Shown here: positions 1 to 6,744 of the stretch, piece by piece
Numbering within the stretch: position 1 is the first letter of the stretch
Layout of the letters: the number at the start of each line of letters is the position of its first letter
Source: DATJFH01 sp035495815
Lineage (GTDB): Bacteria > Acidobacteriota > Terriglobia > Bryobacterales > Bryobacteraceae
DNA length: 8,288 nt
Direction: 5' to 3'
Assembly: GCA_035495815.1 (NCBI GenBank)
Contig: DATJFH010000070.1
Location: forward strand, 1 to 8,288
Translations under genes and position numbers: made by a program
The notes under the pieces: model-generated
Seen by the model: the letters and a program-made list of their open reading frames with translations, nothing else
Database searches by the model: none
What the model was told of the DNA's origin: nothing

Positions 1-357
1 CGCCGGCTCCGGTTGCGCCGCCGGTTCCGGCTGCGGCTCCGCCTTTACCGGGGGAGGCGCCGCCTCGGCCGCCGGCTTCTCCTTCTGAGACTCCACCGGC
101 CTCGCCTGCGGCTCGGCGCGTACGGGCTCTGCAGCCTGCGCCCCTTCCTCTACCTCGACATGGGCCGGTGACGGCCCGTTTCCACTGCCGACGGGTTCGA
201 TGCCAAAACGTACCCGCAGCTTGTCGGCCACGTCCTCGTCGATGGAACTGGAGTGGGTCAACTTTTCCGTCACTCCCAGATCTGGCAGAAGTTCCAGAAT
301 CAGGTGGGACTTCACCTCCAGTTCCCGCGCGAGCACGTTGATACGGATCTTCTTCAT
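1..357 (-). CDS. infB: Translation initiation factor IF-2, N-terminal part (cut by left window edge)
   Basis: IF-2 is the GTPase that places initiator fMet-tRNA on the 30S subunit and promotes subunit joining in the cytoplasm. Only the first 119 residues are present. The protein starts MKKIRINVLARELEV, and residues 1 to about 52 match the IF2_N domain, a small helical module with a conserved LARELEV-type helix and a later DEDVADKL helix. From about residue 58 the chain becomes a low-complexity linker rich in Pro, Ala and Glu, as is usual before the G domains of IF-2. The GTPase, EF-Tu-like and C-terminal domains lie outside the window. The ATG at 357 is 32 bp after the nusA stop. No strong Shine-Dalgarno sequence is visible in that gap, so expression probably depends on the rimP-nusA-infB transcript. 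The identification rests on the N-terminal domain plus the canonical gene order. Confidence 0.93.
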   Translation of the reverse strand, partial: MKKIRINVLARELEVKSHLILELLPDLGVTEKLTHSSSIDEDVADKLRVRFGIEPVGSGNGPSPAHVEVEEGAQAAEPVRAEPQARPVESQKEKPAAEAAPPPVKAEPQPEPAAQPEPA

Positions 358-389
358 AGACAAACTAAAGCTATATGTAGTGGAAATCA

Positions 390-1898
390 CTAACTCTCTT
401 TTACTTCGCCCTTGTCATCGTCCGGAATTGGAGCCGAAGTGCGAGTATCCTCCATCGTATCAGATTCACCCGCGGCGGCATCGGAAGTCTCCAACGCTTC
501 TCCCGACGCCTGCTGTGTCTCCTCTTCGATGTCCGCCTCCGGCCCTGCCGGCGTTCCGACTGCCGTTTCGGCGCCCGGCTCCAGCTCGCCTTCCTCGACC
601 CCTTCCGGCGCCCCTCCCGCCTCGCCGCCCATTTCGAACTGCCCGTAATAGGCGTTGACTGCGAGTTGAATCTTTTCAACCATCTTCGGCCCGATACCCT
701 GAATCGCTTCCAGATCTTCAGGAGTCATCGAACCTAGCTTCTCCACCGTCGCCACGCCCGATTCCACCAGCTTCTCCGCCAGCTTCTCCCCCAGACCATA
801 GTCGATCAGCACGGAGACAGGCGCTCCCGGGGCCACCAGCGCCGCCATCGCCGACTCGACCTCCTGGCGCTTCTCCTCTTCGCTCTTGATGTCGATCCGC
901 CAGCCCAACAGCTTCGCCGCCAGGCGTACGTTCTGCCCTTTCTTTCCGATGGCGAGCGAAAGCTGGGAATCGTCGACGATTACCTCCATGTGCTTGCCGA
1001 CCGGATCCACGATCGAGACGCGGCTGATCTTCGCCGGGCTCAGCGCGTGGGTGGCAAAGACGACGGGGTCTTCGGAAAATTCAATGATATCGATCTTTTC
1101 CCCCCGCAGTTCCCGAATGATGGATTGCACCCGCATCCCTTTCATTCCCACGCAGGCGCCGACGCTGTCTACATCCCGGTCACGGCTCTGCACCGCGATC
1201 TTGGTCCGCTCCCCCGCTTCCCGGGCGCAGCCTTTGATCACGATCGTGCTGTCGTAAATTTCCGGTACTTCCTGCTCGAACAACCGCATCACCAGCTCCG
1301 CGGCGGCTCTCGAAATCACCACCCCCGGACTCTTGCTCGATTTGTCCACGGCTTTGATAACGCACCGGACGCGATCGCCGACGCTGTAGTTCTCCAGCCT
1401 GGACTGCTCTTTCTTCGGGAGCCGCGCCTCGGTTTTTCCCAGATCCAGCACCAGGTCCGTGCCTTCGATTCGCTTGACCGTGCAGTTGACCAGCTCACCC
1501 ACCCGTCCCGAGTACTCCTGATAGATGGTATCCCGCTCCGCTTCACGAACCTTCTGAAAAATCACCTGCTTGGCGGTTTGAGCCGAGATGCGCCCCAGCA
1601 GGTCGGTCGATTTGGGAATGCGAATTTCCGACTCCAATCCGGCCTCCGGGTCGATCCGCCGGGCTTCGGACAAGGTCATTTCAACGGCCGGATTTTCAAC
1701 CGTCTCGACCACTTTCTTTACTGCGAACAGGTCGATCGAGCCGGTCTTCTCGTTCAACTCGGCGATGTAGTTCTCGTTGGTGCGATAGTGCTTCCTGGCC
1801 GCGACCAGAAGCGCGTCCTTTACCGCATCGAGGACTATCTGCGTCTCGATCCCCTTCTCCTTGCTCAGCAACTCGATGGATTGGTAGATTGACCCCAT
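390..1898 (-). CDS. nusA: Transcription termination/antitermination factor NusA
   Basis: NusA binds RNA polymerase and nascent RNA, and modulates pausing, intrinsic and Rho termination, and antitermination on rRNA operons. The 502-residue protein shows the family layout: an N-terminal polymerase-binding domain (about 1-125), an S1 domain (about 130-200, with GELVNCTVKRIEGTDLVLDL), and two KH domains. The KH1 GxxG-type loop is VGMKGMRVQSI (about 250-260), and KH2 carries AIGKKGQNVRLAAKLLGWRI (316-335). A single helix-hairpin-helix-like repeat follows (about 395-410, DLEAIQGIGPKMVEKI). Residues from about 422 on form an acidic, Gly/Pro/Ala/Glu-rich tail that looks disordered. The ATG at 1898 is 24 bp downstream of the rimP stop, with GGAACC as a weak ribosome-binding site. 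Length and domains are normal. The tail takes the place of the tandem acidic repeats of enterobacterial NusA. Confidence 0.97.
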   Translation of the reverse strand: MGSIYQSIELLSKEKGIETQIVLDAVKDALLVAARKHYRTNENYIAELNEKTGSIDLFAVKKVVETVENPAVEMTLSEARRIDPEAGLESEIRIPKSTDLLGRISAQTAKQVIFQKVREAERDTIYQEYSGRVGELVNCTVKRIEGTDLVLDLGKTEARLPKKEQSRLENYSVGDRVRCVIKAVDKSSKSPGVVISRAAAELVMRLFEQEVPEIYDSTIVIKGCAREAGERTKIAVQSRDRDVDSVGACVGMKGMRVQSIIRELRGEKIDIIEFSEDPVVFATHALSPAKISRVSIVDPVGKHMEVIVDDSQLSLAIGKKGQNVRLAAKLLGWRIDIKSEEEKRQEVESAMAALVAPGAPVSVLIDYGLGEKLAEKLVESGVATVEKLGSMTPEDLEAIQGIGPKMVEKIQLAVNAYYGQFEMGGEAGGAPEGVEEGELEPGAETAVGTPAGPEADIEEETQQASGEALETSDAAAGESDTMEDTRTSAPIPDDDKGEVKES

Positions 1899-1922
1899 AA
1901 CAAAGGTTCCGTTGCGGGAACG

Positions 1923-2399
1923 TCAGTTCGTTCGTGTTCCCCACTCGAATTTCAGATTCGCCTTCTCCACCTGCTCGAAGGGGAACTGAATGTTTTTCCC
2001 TTCTCCAACCTCCAGGGTGATCAGGCCGTCGGCGCACGATGCCAGAGTTCCTTCCCATCGGCGCGCATTCTCCACCGGCTCCCGCAAAACAGCTTTGATT
2101 TTTTTTCCTTTAAACCTCTCAAAGTCTTTATATTTCAGTAACTTTCTTTCAACGCCCGGCGAGCTGACCTCAAGCGTGTAAGCGCCCGGCACAACATCTT
2201 CGACGTCCAGAATGGCCCCCACCTGCTGCGAAATCATTTCGCAGTCCCCGTGCGTAACACCTTCCGGCTTGTCGATCGATATTCTCAAGAAACGGTTCCG
2301 CCCGCCGCCTTTGAGCTCCACCTCGACCACCTCGATGCCTTCCGGCTGCGCTACCCGTTCAGCGATCGCTTCTATTTTCGAGACAATCGAACTGCTCAT
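1923..2399 (-). CDS. rimP: Ribosome maturation factor RimP
   Basis: RimP assists late maturation of the 30S subunit and is the usual first gene of the nusA-infB operon. From the ATG at 2399 the protein has 158 residues, within the family's usual length of roughly 150-180. It carries the hallmark segment YTLEVSSPGVERKL (74-87), preceded by an RISIDKPEGVTHGDCEMIS region typical of the N-terminal alpha/beta domain. The C-terminal SH3-like domain covers about 88-158. The start is uncertain. The MSSSIV start at 2399 fits the family best, with GGAG about 15 bases upstream, which is a long spacing. In-frame alternatives are ATG at 2414 and TTG at 2423, but the latter would sit at the foot of an intrinsic-terminator hairpin and has no ribosome-binding site. 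A run of eight A (minus strand, 2106-2099) inside the gene encodes part of a Lys-rich stretch. Confidence 0.95.
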   Translation of the reverse strand: MSSSIVSKIEAIAERVAQPEGIEVVEVELKGGGRNRFLRISIDKPEGVTHGDCEMISQQVGAILDVEDVVPGAYTLEVSSPGVERKLLKYKDFERFKGKKIKAVLREPVENARRWEGTLASCADGLITLEVGEGKNIQFPFEQVEKANLKFEWGTRTN

Positions 2400-2421
2400 A
2401 CTGCAAATCTTCATCTCCAAC

Positions 2422-2445
2422 AAAAAAGTGGGCTTTCGCCCACTT
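2422..2445 (-). terminator. Intrinsic-terminator hairpin in the rimP-nusA-infB leader (candidate attenuator)
   Basis: On the minus strand the sequence forms a perfect 8-bp stem AAGTGGGC / GCCCACTT closed by a GAAA tetraloop (2437-2434) and runs straight into six T residues (2427-2422, of which the first two close the stem). This is a textbook Rho-independent terminator. It lies 23 bp before the preferred rimP ATG and about 20-25 bases after the likely transcription start, so it would act inside the operon leader. Leader attenuators before rimP/nusA have been described in other bacteria, and NusA is known to autoregulate its operon in E. coli. It might instead only block read-through from the receptor gene upstream. 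Confidence 0.8.
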
Positions 2446-2472
2446 CAATAGTTCGACACACCAGCAACCTTA

Positions 2473-2500
2473 ATTGTAGCTTATCTTGGGGAAAACGCAA
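2473..2500 (-). promoter_or_regulatory. Putative sigma70-type promoter of the rimP operon
   Basis: On the minus strand, TTGCGT (2500-2495) and TACAAT (2478-2473) are separated by 16 bases. The -10 box matches TATAAT at five of six positions; the -35 box keeps TTG only. The expected transcription start is near 2466, giving a leader of about 65 bases that contains the hairpin at 2422-2445. The local AT content is higher than in the flanking sequence. A short inverted repeat CCCGAATCGGG lies just upstream (2517-2507). Confidence 0.55.
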
Positions 2501-2611
2501 CCGACGCCCGATTCGGGATTTTGGGCAAGCTCGCACAGGAGGCGCCGGCAGCCAGTTGAATCAGCCCGCCCGGCCGCGCCTGCAGCGTATTCTCTACCAG
2601 GGGGAGTTTCC

Positions 2612-2632
2612 AAACCGGCGGTGTCCCTCCGG
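2612..2632 (-). terminator. Weak hairpin just after the receptor gene, possible terminator
   Basis: Beginning two bases after the receptor stop, the minus strand reads CCGGAGG (2632-2626), GACA loop, CCGCCGG (2621-2615), then only three T. The 7-bp stem has one A-G mismatch. It could end the receptor transcript, but the short T tract makes it a poor intrinsic terminator. Confidence 0.3.
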
Positions 2633-2634
2633 CC

Positions 2635-5600
2635 TCAAAACCAGAGCTTGGCCGCCAGCTGCACCGTCCTCGGACTGCGCGCCGCCGTCAGATTTCCGAA
2701 GGCGGCATTGGTCTGGGCGCCGGTCGCCGGATTGAATTGCGCGGTCGTGTTTACCGCTGAAAACTGGGTGTGATTAAAGGCGTTGTAAGCCTCAACCCGA
2801 ACCCGCAGTCGAACTCGTTCCACGATCTGGAACGTCTTGGCCAGCGACGAATCCCAGTTGTTCACCCCCGGTCCGCGCAGCACCGTTTTCGCCGCGTTTC
2901 CGGCCGTGCCCACCGGAGCCAGCCGAAAGACCGTGGGGTCGAAGAATCGCGCGAATGTCCGGTCCCCCTTCGGCAGGACGGGATTCCCGACCACTACCGT
3001 GCGCGCGCCCAGGTCCGGCGTGCCGGTCGTGTCCACCGCGGTCGTGGTGCCGTATCCCACGCCCAGCGGCTGCCCGCTCACGAAGCTGGTGATGCCGGAG
3101 AGCTGCCATCCGTGAAAGATCCCGCGCAGAATGGCGTTCCGCACCGGCAGCTTTGGAAGATCGTAGAGATAGTTGATCTTGACGATATGGGTCCGGTCGA
3201 ACGACGCCAGCCCGTAGTTCCAGGTGCGCAGGTCCATCAGGGTGTTGACCACGCTCTGATCGGTATCGTTGAAATCCAGCGTCTTCGACCACGTCCAGGC
3301 GGCGCCGAACTGCATGTTTCGGGCGAAGCGCCGGCGGGCCGTTACCTGCAGCGAGTGGTAATTGCTCGACCCCGCCATCTCGATGATGTTGATCGGGCCG
3401 TAGCCGGAAATGCCGCGCAGGAAGTTGGCCGGCAGCGGCCTCCCCGGCGTGCTCGGATCCTGGCTGGACGGCAGGAAATTGGCGCCCACAGGAATTTGAT
3501 TGATGTTGCGCATCCACTGCAGATTCCGTCCGAGCGAGCCGGCGTAGCCGACATCGACGATCGTGCCGCCCCATACCCGGCGCTGCACCGAGAAGCTGAA
3601 GTTCATGGTCTTCGGCAGGATGCCGCTGGGATCGGCTGCATACGTATTGGCCGCCGGGAAAACGAATCCGGTCGAGCTCGTCAACTGGGAAAGCTGTCCG
3701 TAGTAGATGGTCGGCTGCTGGATCAAGGGCGGCTGCCGCACGAAAAAATTCCCGTACAATTCGGTCGCGTAGCCCATGTAGAACATCCCGAATCCGCCCC
3801 GGATCGCCGTGCTGCCGTCGCCGAAAACGTCATAAGCGAAACCGATGCGCGGAGCCGCCAGCGTCCCGCTTCCGTTCACCATCCCCGGTGGATAGTCTTT
3901 GTTTGTGGTTGCCAGGACCATCCCGTTGTAGGCCTTGCCTACACCCGGCGCGATCGCTCCGATGGCCACGTCCGGATAAGTCTGCCCGGTCACCGGATTG
4001 ATTCCCACGCGCCGTCCGCCCTGCAGCGCCGGACGAATGAGCTGCATCGCCTGTGAGGGATCGTATGTCGAAGATACCCAGGCCCCCATCAGGTTGTCGC
4101 GGTCGGTGATTGGCGTTACCCAGTAGAACCGCAGGCCCAGGTCGAGCGTCAGCCGCCGGAACGGACGCCACGTATCCTGGATGAAAGCCTGCGTGTTCTT
4201 TTCGGTGACGTGCATCCACAGCGGCGAGGAAACCTCGGTGTAGTTGTTGAAGGTTCCCAGAATCGCGTTGCCGTACGCGAAGTTCGTGTTCAGCGGGTTG
4301 GTGGCATTGGTGCCGAAATCGAAGCTGCCGTTGAACGGCGGCGATCCGGTGGAGCCTTTTTGAATCCGGTGGAAATACTCGTAATAGAATCCCGCCTTCA
4401 CGATGTGGCTTCCATGCGTCCACGTCGCATTGTCGCTGAAGCTCAGGATTTGATAGCGGTTGTACCGCGGAAAGCGCGATTCGATGCTCAATCTGGCCGC
4501 CGTCGGGACCCCGCCGAATGTAGCGTTGGGAATCACGTCGAGCGGATTGGCCCCCGGATAAAGCTGTCCGGCGGCGAATCCCACGGCTTTGCGCTGGTTC
4601 GTCTTGAGGTCTTCCGGTTCCGTTGACGTATCCACCGGCTGCGTCAGTCCACCCGCCCGGAATTCGTTGATCAGCGACGGCCCGAAAATGTGCGTGTACC
4701 GCACGCTGGCCGTGCTGGGATGATTCGTCAGGCTCCAGTAGAGTTGCGGCCAGTTCGAGTTGTTCCCCGCGCCCATGGCCCCGATGGTCGGATTGGTGAA
4801 ATACGAAAAGGAGCCGGATACGATGTTGTTGGAGTTGATGTTGTAGTCCACCTTCACCGTGTCGGCGAGCTGCGTGTTGTCCAGCGGCGACGCGAATACG
4901 TAATTGTAGTTCCCCAGCGAAATGGCCCGGTTCGTGAAGTTCGGCTGCGGGAACATGTTGAGCAGCGCCTGCCCGCTCGCGTCGAGGCGCGACTTCGGGA
5001 TCACGTTCTCCGGGAACTGGACGTTCCCGTTGAAAGGATCGCGTACCGGGATGAGAACGCCCGCCAGGGTCACACTCTGGCTGAAGTCACCCGCCCGCTC
5101 CAGCGCCGTGGGGACCGTCACCTGCCCGTTCGCCGTGCCTTTGGTCGGCCAGTATTCCTGGTTCCAGAAAAAGAAGAGCTTCTGGCGGTCGCGATTGAAC
5201 TTCCCGGGAATGTAGATCGGCCCGCCGATGTTGTACGTGATCGTGTTGTAGCGCGCGATCGGTTTCCGCAGTCCGTTCCGGTTGTTGAAGAACGCGTTGG
5301 CGTTGAGCGACTCGCGGCGCATGAAATACTCGCCCTGCGCGTGAAAATCGCGCGTGCCGCTTTTGGTGACCACTTCGATATTCGAGCCGGACATCCGCCC
5401 GTATTCGGCCTGATAGTTGCTCACCAGCACTTTCACTTCGCCCACCGCCCCCATGCTGACCACGGCTTTGGTGCTGCCCGCGCTGCCCAGATCGGTGGCC
5501 ATGACGCCGTCGATCGACACGTTGTTCGACGTGCTGCGGCTGCCCTGGACGTAGAAGTTGATCGAGCCGCTCAGCGCCGTCTGCGTGCTATCCATGTAAA

Positions 5601-6081
5601 CGCCCGGCACGAGCGCCACCAGGTCGGTGACGTTGCGTCCCTGCACCAGAATGTCTTCGATCTGCCTGCCGGTGATCACGTCGCTGCGCTCGGAGCTGGT
5701 GGTTTGCACCAGCGCGGCGGTGGAGGTGACCGATACGGTTTCACTCACCGCGCCCACGTCCAGCACGACCGCGCCGATCGCAACACGGTCTCCGGTGGCG
5801 ATCACGATGCCGCGCCGCTGCAGAGTCTTGAATCCCGTCTTCTCCACCGTCAGCTGGTACTCGCCGCCGTCGACCCCGTTGAACAAAAAATCGCCGGAAG
5901 CGTCCGTTTTGGAATGCCGCGCGGTGCCCGTCGTGACTTGAGTCAGAGAGAGCGAAGCCTCGGGGATGGTGGCGCCGCTCGAGTCGGTGATCGTCCCGGC
6001 AATCGAGCCGGTCATGATCTGGGCCCGCAACGAGGGAATGCAAGCGCTCAACAGAAGCAGCGACAAGGCTCTTTTCGTCAT
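2635..6081 (-). CDS. TonB-dependent outer-membrane receptor with N-terminal carboxypeptidase-regulatory-like domain (Oar-like)
   Basis: This is a 1148-residue outer-membrane beta-barrel protein of the large receptor family expanded in Acidobacteria. It is presumed to import a ligand using TonB/ExbBD energy; the ligand is unknown. A secretion signal covers residues 1-20 (MTKR, then a hydrophobic core, probable cut SLRA|Q). Residues about 24-110 form a carboxypeptidase-regulatory-like beta-sandwich (GSIAGTITDSSGATIPEA, later GEYQLTVEKTGFKT). The plug domain covers about 130-240, with the hallmark NYQAEYGRMSGSNIEVVTKSG at 222-242. The remainder is barrel, with NAFNHTQF near the C-terminus and a terminal Phe (LWF), the usual BAM signal. 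The ATG at 6081 has GGAG eight bases upstream, a good ribosome-binding site. No clear TonB box was found. A perfect lipobox-like LSAC at 11-14 lies inside the signal sequence. The gene lies 63 bp after the small lipoprotein gene, in the same direction. Full length, no frameshift seen. Confidence 0.93.
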   Translation of the reverse strand: MTKRALSLLLLSACIPSLRAQIMTGSIAGTITDSSGATIPEASLSLTQVTTGTARHSKTDASGDFLFNGVDGGEYQLTVEKTGFKTLQRRGIVIATGDRVAIGAVVLDVGAVSETVSVTSTAALVQTTSSERSDVITGRQIEDILVQGRNVTDLVALVPGVYMDSTQTALSGSINFYVQGSRSTSNNVSIDGVMATDLGSAGSTKAVVSMGAVGEVKVLVSNYQAEYGRMSGSNIEVVTKSGTRDFHAQGEYFMRRESLNANAFFNNRNGLRKPIARYNTITYNIGGPIYIPGKFNRDRQKLFFFWNQEYWPTKGTANGQVTVPTALERAGDFSQSVTLAGVLIPVRDPFNGNVQFPENVIPKSRLDASGQALLNMFPQPNFTNRAISLGNYNYVFASPLDNTQLADTVKVDYNINSNNIVSGSFSYFTNPTIGAMGAGNNSNWPQLYWSLTNHPSTASVRYTHIFGPSLINEFRAGGLTQPVDTSTEPEDLKTNQRKAVGFAAGQLYPGANPLDVIPNATFGGVPTAARLSIESRFPRYNRYQILSFSDNATWTHGSHIVKAGFYYEYFHRIQKGSTGSPPFNGSFDFGTNATNPLNTNFAYGNAILGTFNNYTEVSSPLWMHVTEKNTQAFIQDTWRPFRRLTLDLGLRFYWVTPITDRDNLMGAWVSSTYDPSQAMQLIRPALQGGRRVGINPVTGQTYPDVAIGAIAPGVGKAYNGMVLATTNKDYPPGMVNGSGTLAAPRIGFAYDVFGDGSTAIRGGFGMFYMGYATELYGNFFVRQPPLIQQPTIYYGQLSQLTSSTGFVFPAANTYAADPSGILPKTMNFSFSVQRRVWGGTIVDVGYAGSLGRNLQWMRNINQIPVGANFLPSSQDPSTPGRPLPANFLRGISGYGPINIIEMAGSSNYHSLQVTARRRFARNMQFGAAWTWSKTLDFNDTDQSVVNTLMDLRTWNYGLASFDRTHIVKINYLYDLPKLPVRNAILRGIFHGWQLSGITSFVSGQPLGVGYGTTTAVDTTGTPDLGARTVVVGNPVLPKGDRTFARFFDPTVFRLAPVGTAGNAAKTVLRGPGVNNWDSSLAKTFQIVERVRLRVRVEAYNAFNHTQFSAVNTTAQFNPATGAQTNAAFGNLTAARSPRTVQLAAKLWF

Positions 6082-6119
6082 TTCAACGACTCCAATTCGA
6101 CATGGGAATAGTGCCGGTA

Positions 6120-6139
6120 AGTATATCGCAAACGTTGCG
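6120..6139 (-). promoter_or_regulatory. Possible receptor promoter -10 box and adjacent inverted repeat
   Basis: In the 63-bp gap before the receptor gene, TATACT (minus strand, 6125-6120) resembles a -10 box. Directly upstream lies a perfect 5-bp inverted repeat CGCAA-CGT-TTGCG (6139-6127) that could be a small operator. No convincing -35 box is seen at the right distance, so the promoter is uncertain and co-transcription from the sulfatase unit is equally possible. Confidence 0.3.
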
Positions 6140-6144
6140 CCCGC

Positions 6145-6744
6145 CTACCGGACCGCCTCGAGCATGCGAAGCGCCTCCAGGCGGTCCCGAACGGTTGGCT
6201 CGACGAAGCGGATGTCCCGATATCGGCCCGGACCGGCGTGCCCGATCGTCCAGCGCATCCCCGTCCAGACCGCGGGAGCCTTCTCGAATACCTGCGCTAT
6301 CGCCCCGCCCCCGGGAACACCCTCGAAGTGCAGTATGAACTCGCAGCGAAACTGCGCCGGATGGGATGAGCTGACATATTCCGAGGGCCAATAGCGGTCG
6401 CCGCCCGCGTCAGCCAGCAGCAGATCGTTTACACGCAGCCGGGCTGGGATCTGTTTGTAGGGCTTCAGAAACTCGCCTGGATCCACAAAGCCCTCCAGCC
6501 AGTCAGGCGGATACGACGGAGGTTTCAACTCCTCGGCACGCATCTCTCTGAAGGGGGGCGGAATTTTTTGCGAGCGGGCCGCGAATGCAGCCAGTAGCGA
6601 CTGCCGGAGAGTCGCGGCGGAAACCGGAAAAGCGCGTTCGACGATCCGGACCTGCGCCGGTCCGGCCCGGCTCACGGCTGGACGGGTGCACCCGGCTGCC
6701 GGCAGCCACAGTAAGATTCCGATCAGGCCCGCGGCTCGATCCAT
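6145..6744 (-). CDS. Small putative lipoprotein of unknown function
   Basis: I do not recognise a family for this 199-residue protein. From the ATG at 6744 it begins MDRAAGLIGILLWLPAAGC, a short hydrophobic signal ending in a lipobox-like AAGC, so Cys19 is likely lipidated and the mature protein anchored in the envelope. After a short linker, residues about 32-60 read as one amphipathic helix (VERAFPVSAATLRQSLLAAF). A Pro-rich segment (61-85) follows, and then a strand-rich part with QFRCEFILHFEGVPGG. The C-terminus (FVEPTVRDRLEALRMLEAV) is a helix. The frame stays open upstream to 7209, but that extension lies inside the sulfatase gene. The 6744 start creates a signal peptide and a 22-bp overlap with the sulfatase, with GGAAG about 11 bases upstream. 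The overlap suggests translational coupling. Possible role: an accessory envelope factor for the sulfatase/receptor pair, by context only. Confidence 0.7.
   Translation of the reverse strand: MDRAAGLIGILLWLPAAGCTRPAVSRAGPAQVRIVERAFPVSAATLRQSLLAAFAARSQKIPPPFREMRAEELKPPSYPPDWLEGFVDPGEFLKPYKQIPARLRVNDLLLADAGGDRYWPSEYVSSSHPAQFRCEFILHFEGVPGGGAIAQVFEKAPAVWTGMRWTIGHAGPGRYRDIRFVEPTVRDRLEALRMLEAVR

Noticed and set aside
990..1892. Plus-strand open frame of 300 aa opposite nusA
   Set aside because: It is antisense to the well-supported S1 and KH domains of NusA and shows no domain of its own.
2446..2634. Possible tRNA, small RNA or small gene between the receptor and rimP
   Set aside because: No cloverleaf or T-loop sequence was found. 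One minus-strand frame stays open for about 50 codons after the receptor stop but has no start codon with a ribosome-binding site. Only the promoter and hairpins are supported.
2770..6111. Long plus-strand open frames opposite the receptor gene (428 aa at 2770-4056, 473 aa at 4690-6111)
   Set aside because: They are rich in Arg, His, Val and Pro with no recognisable domain and lie entirely antisense to a clear gene. Such shadow frames are expected opposite GC-rich genes.
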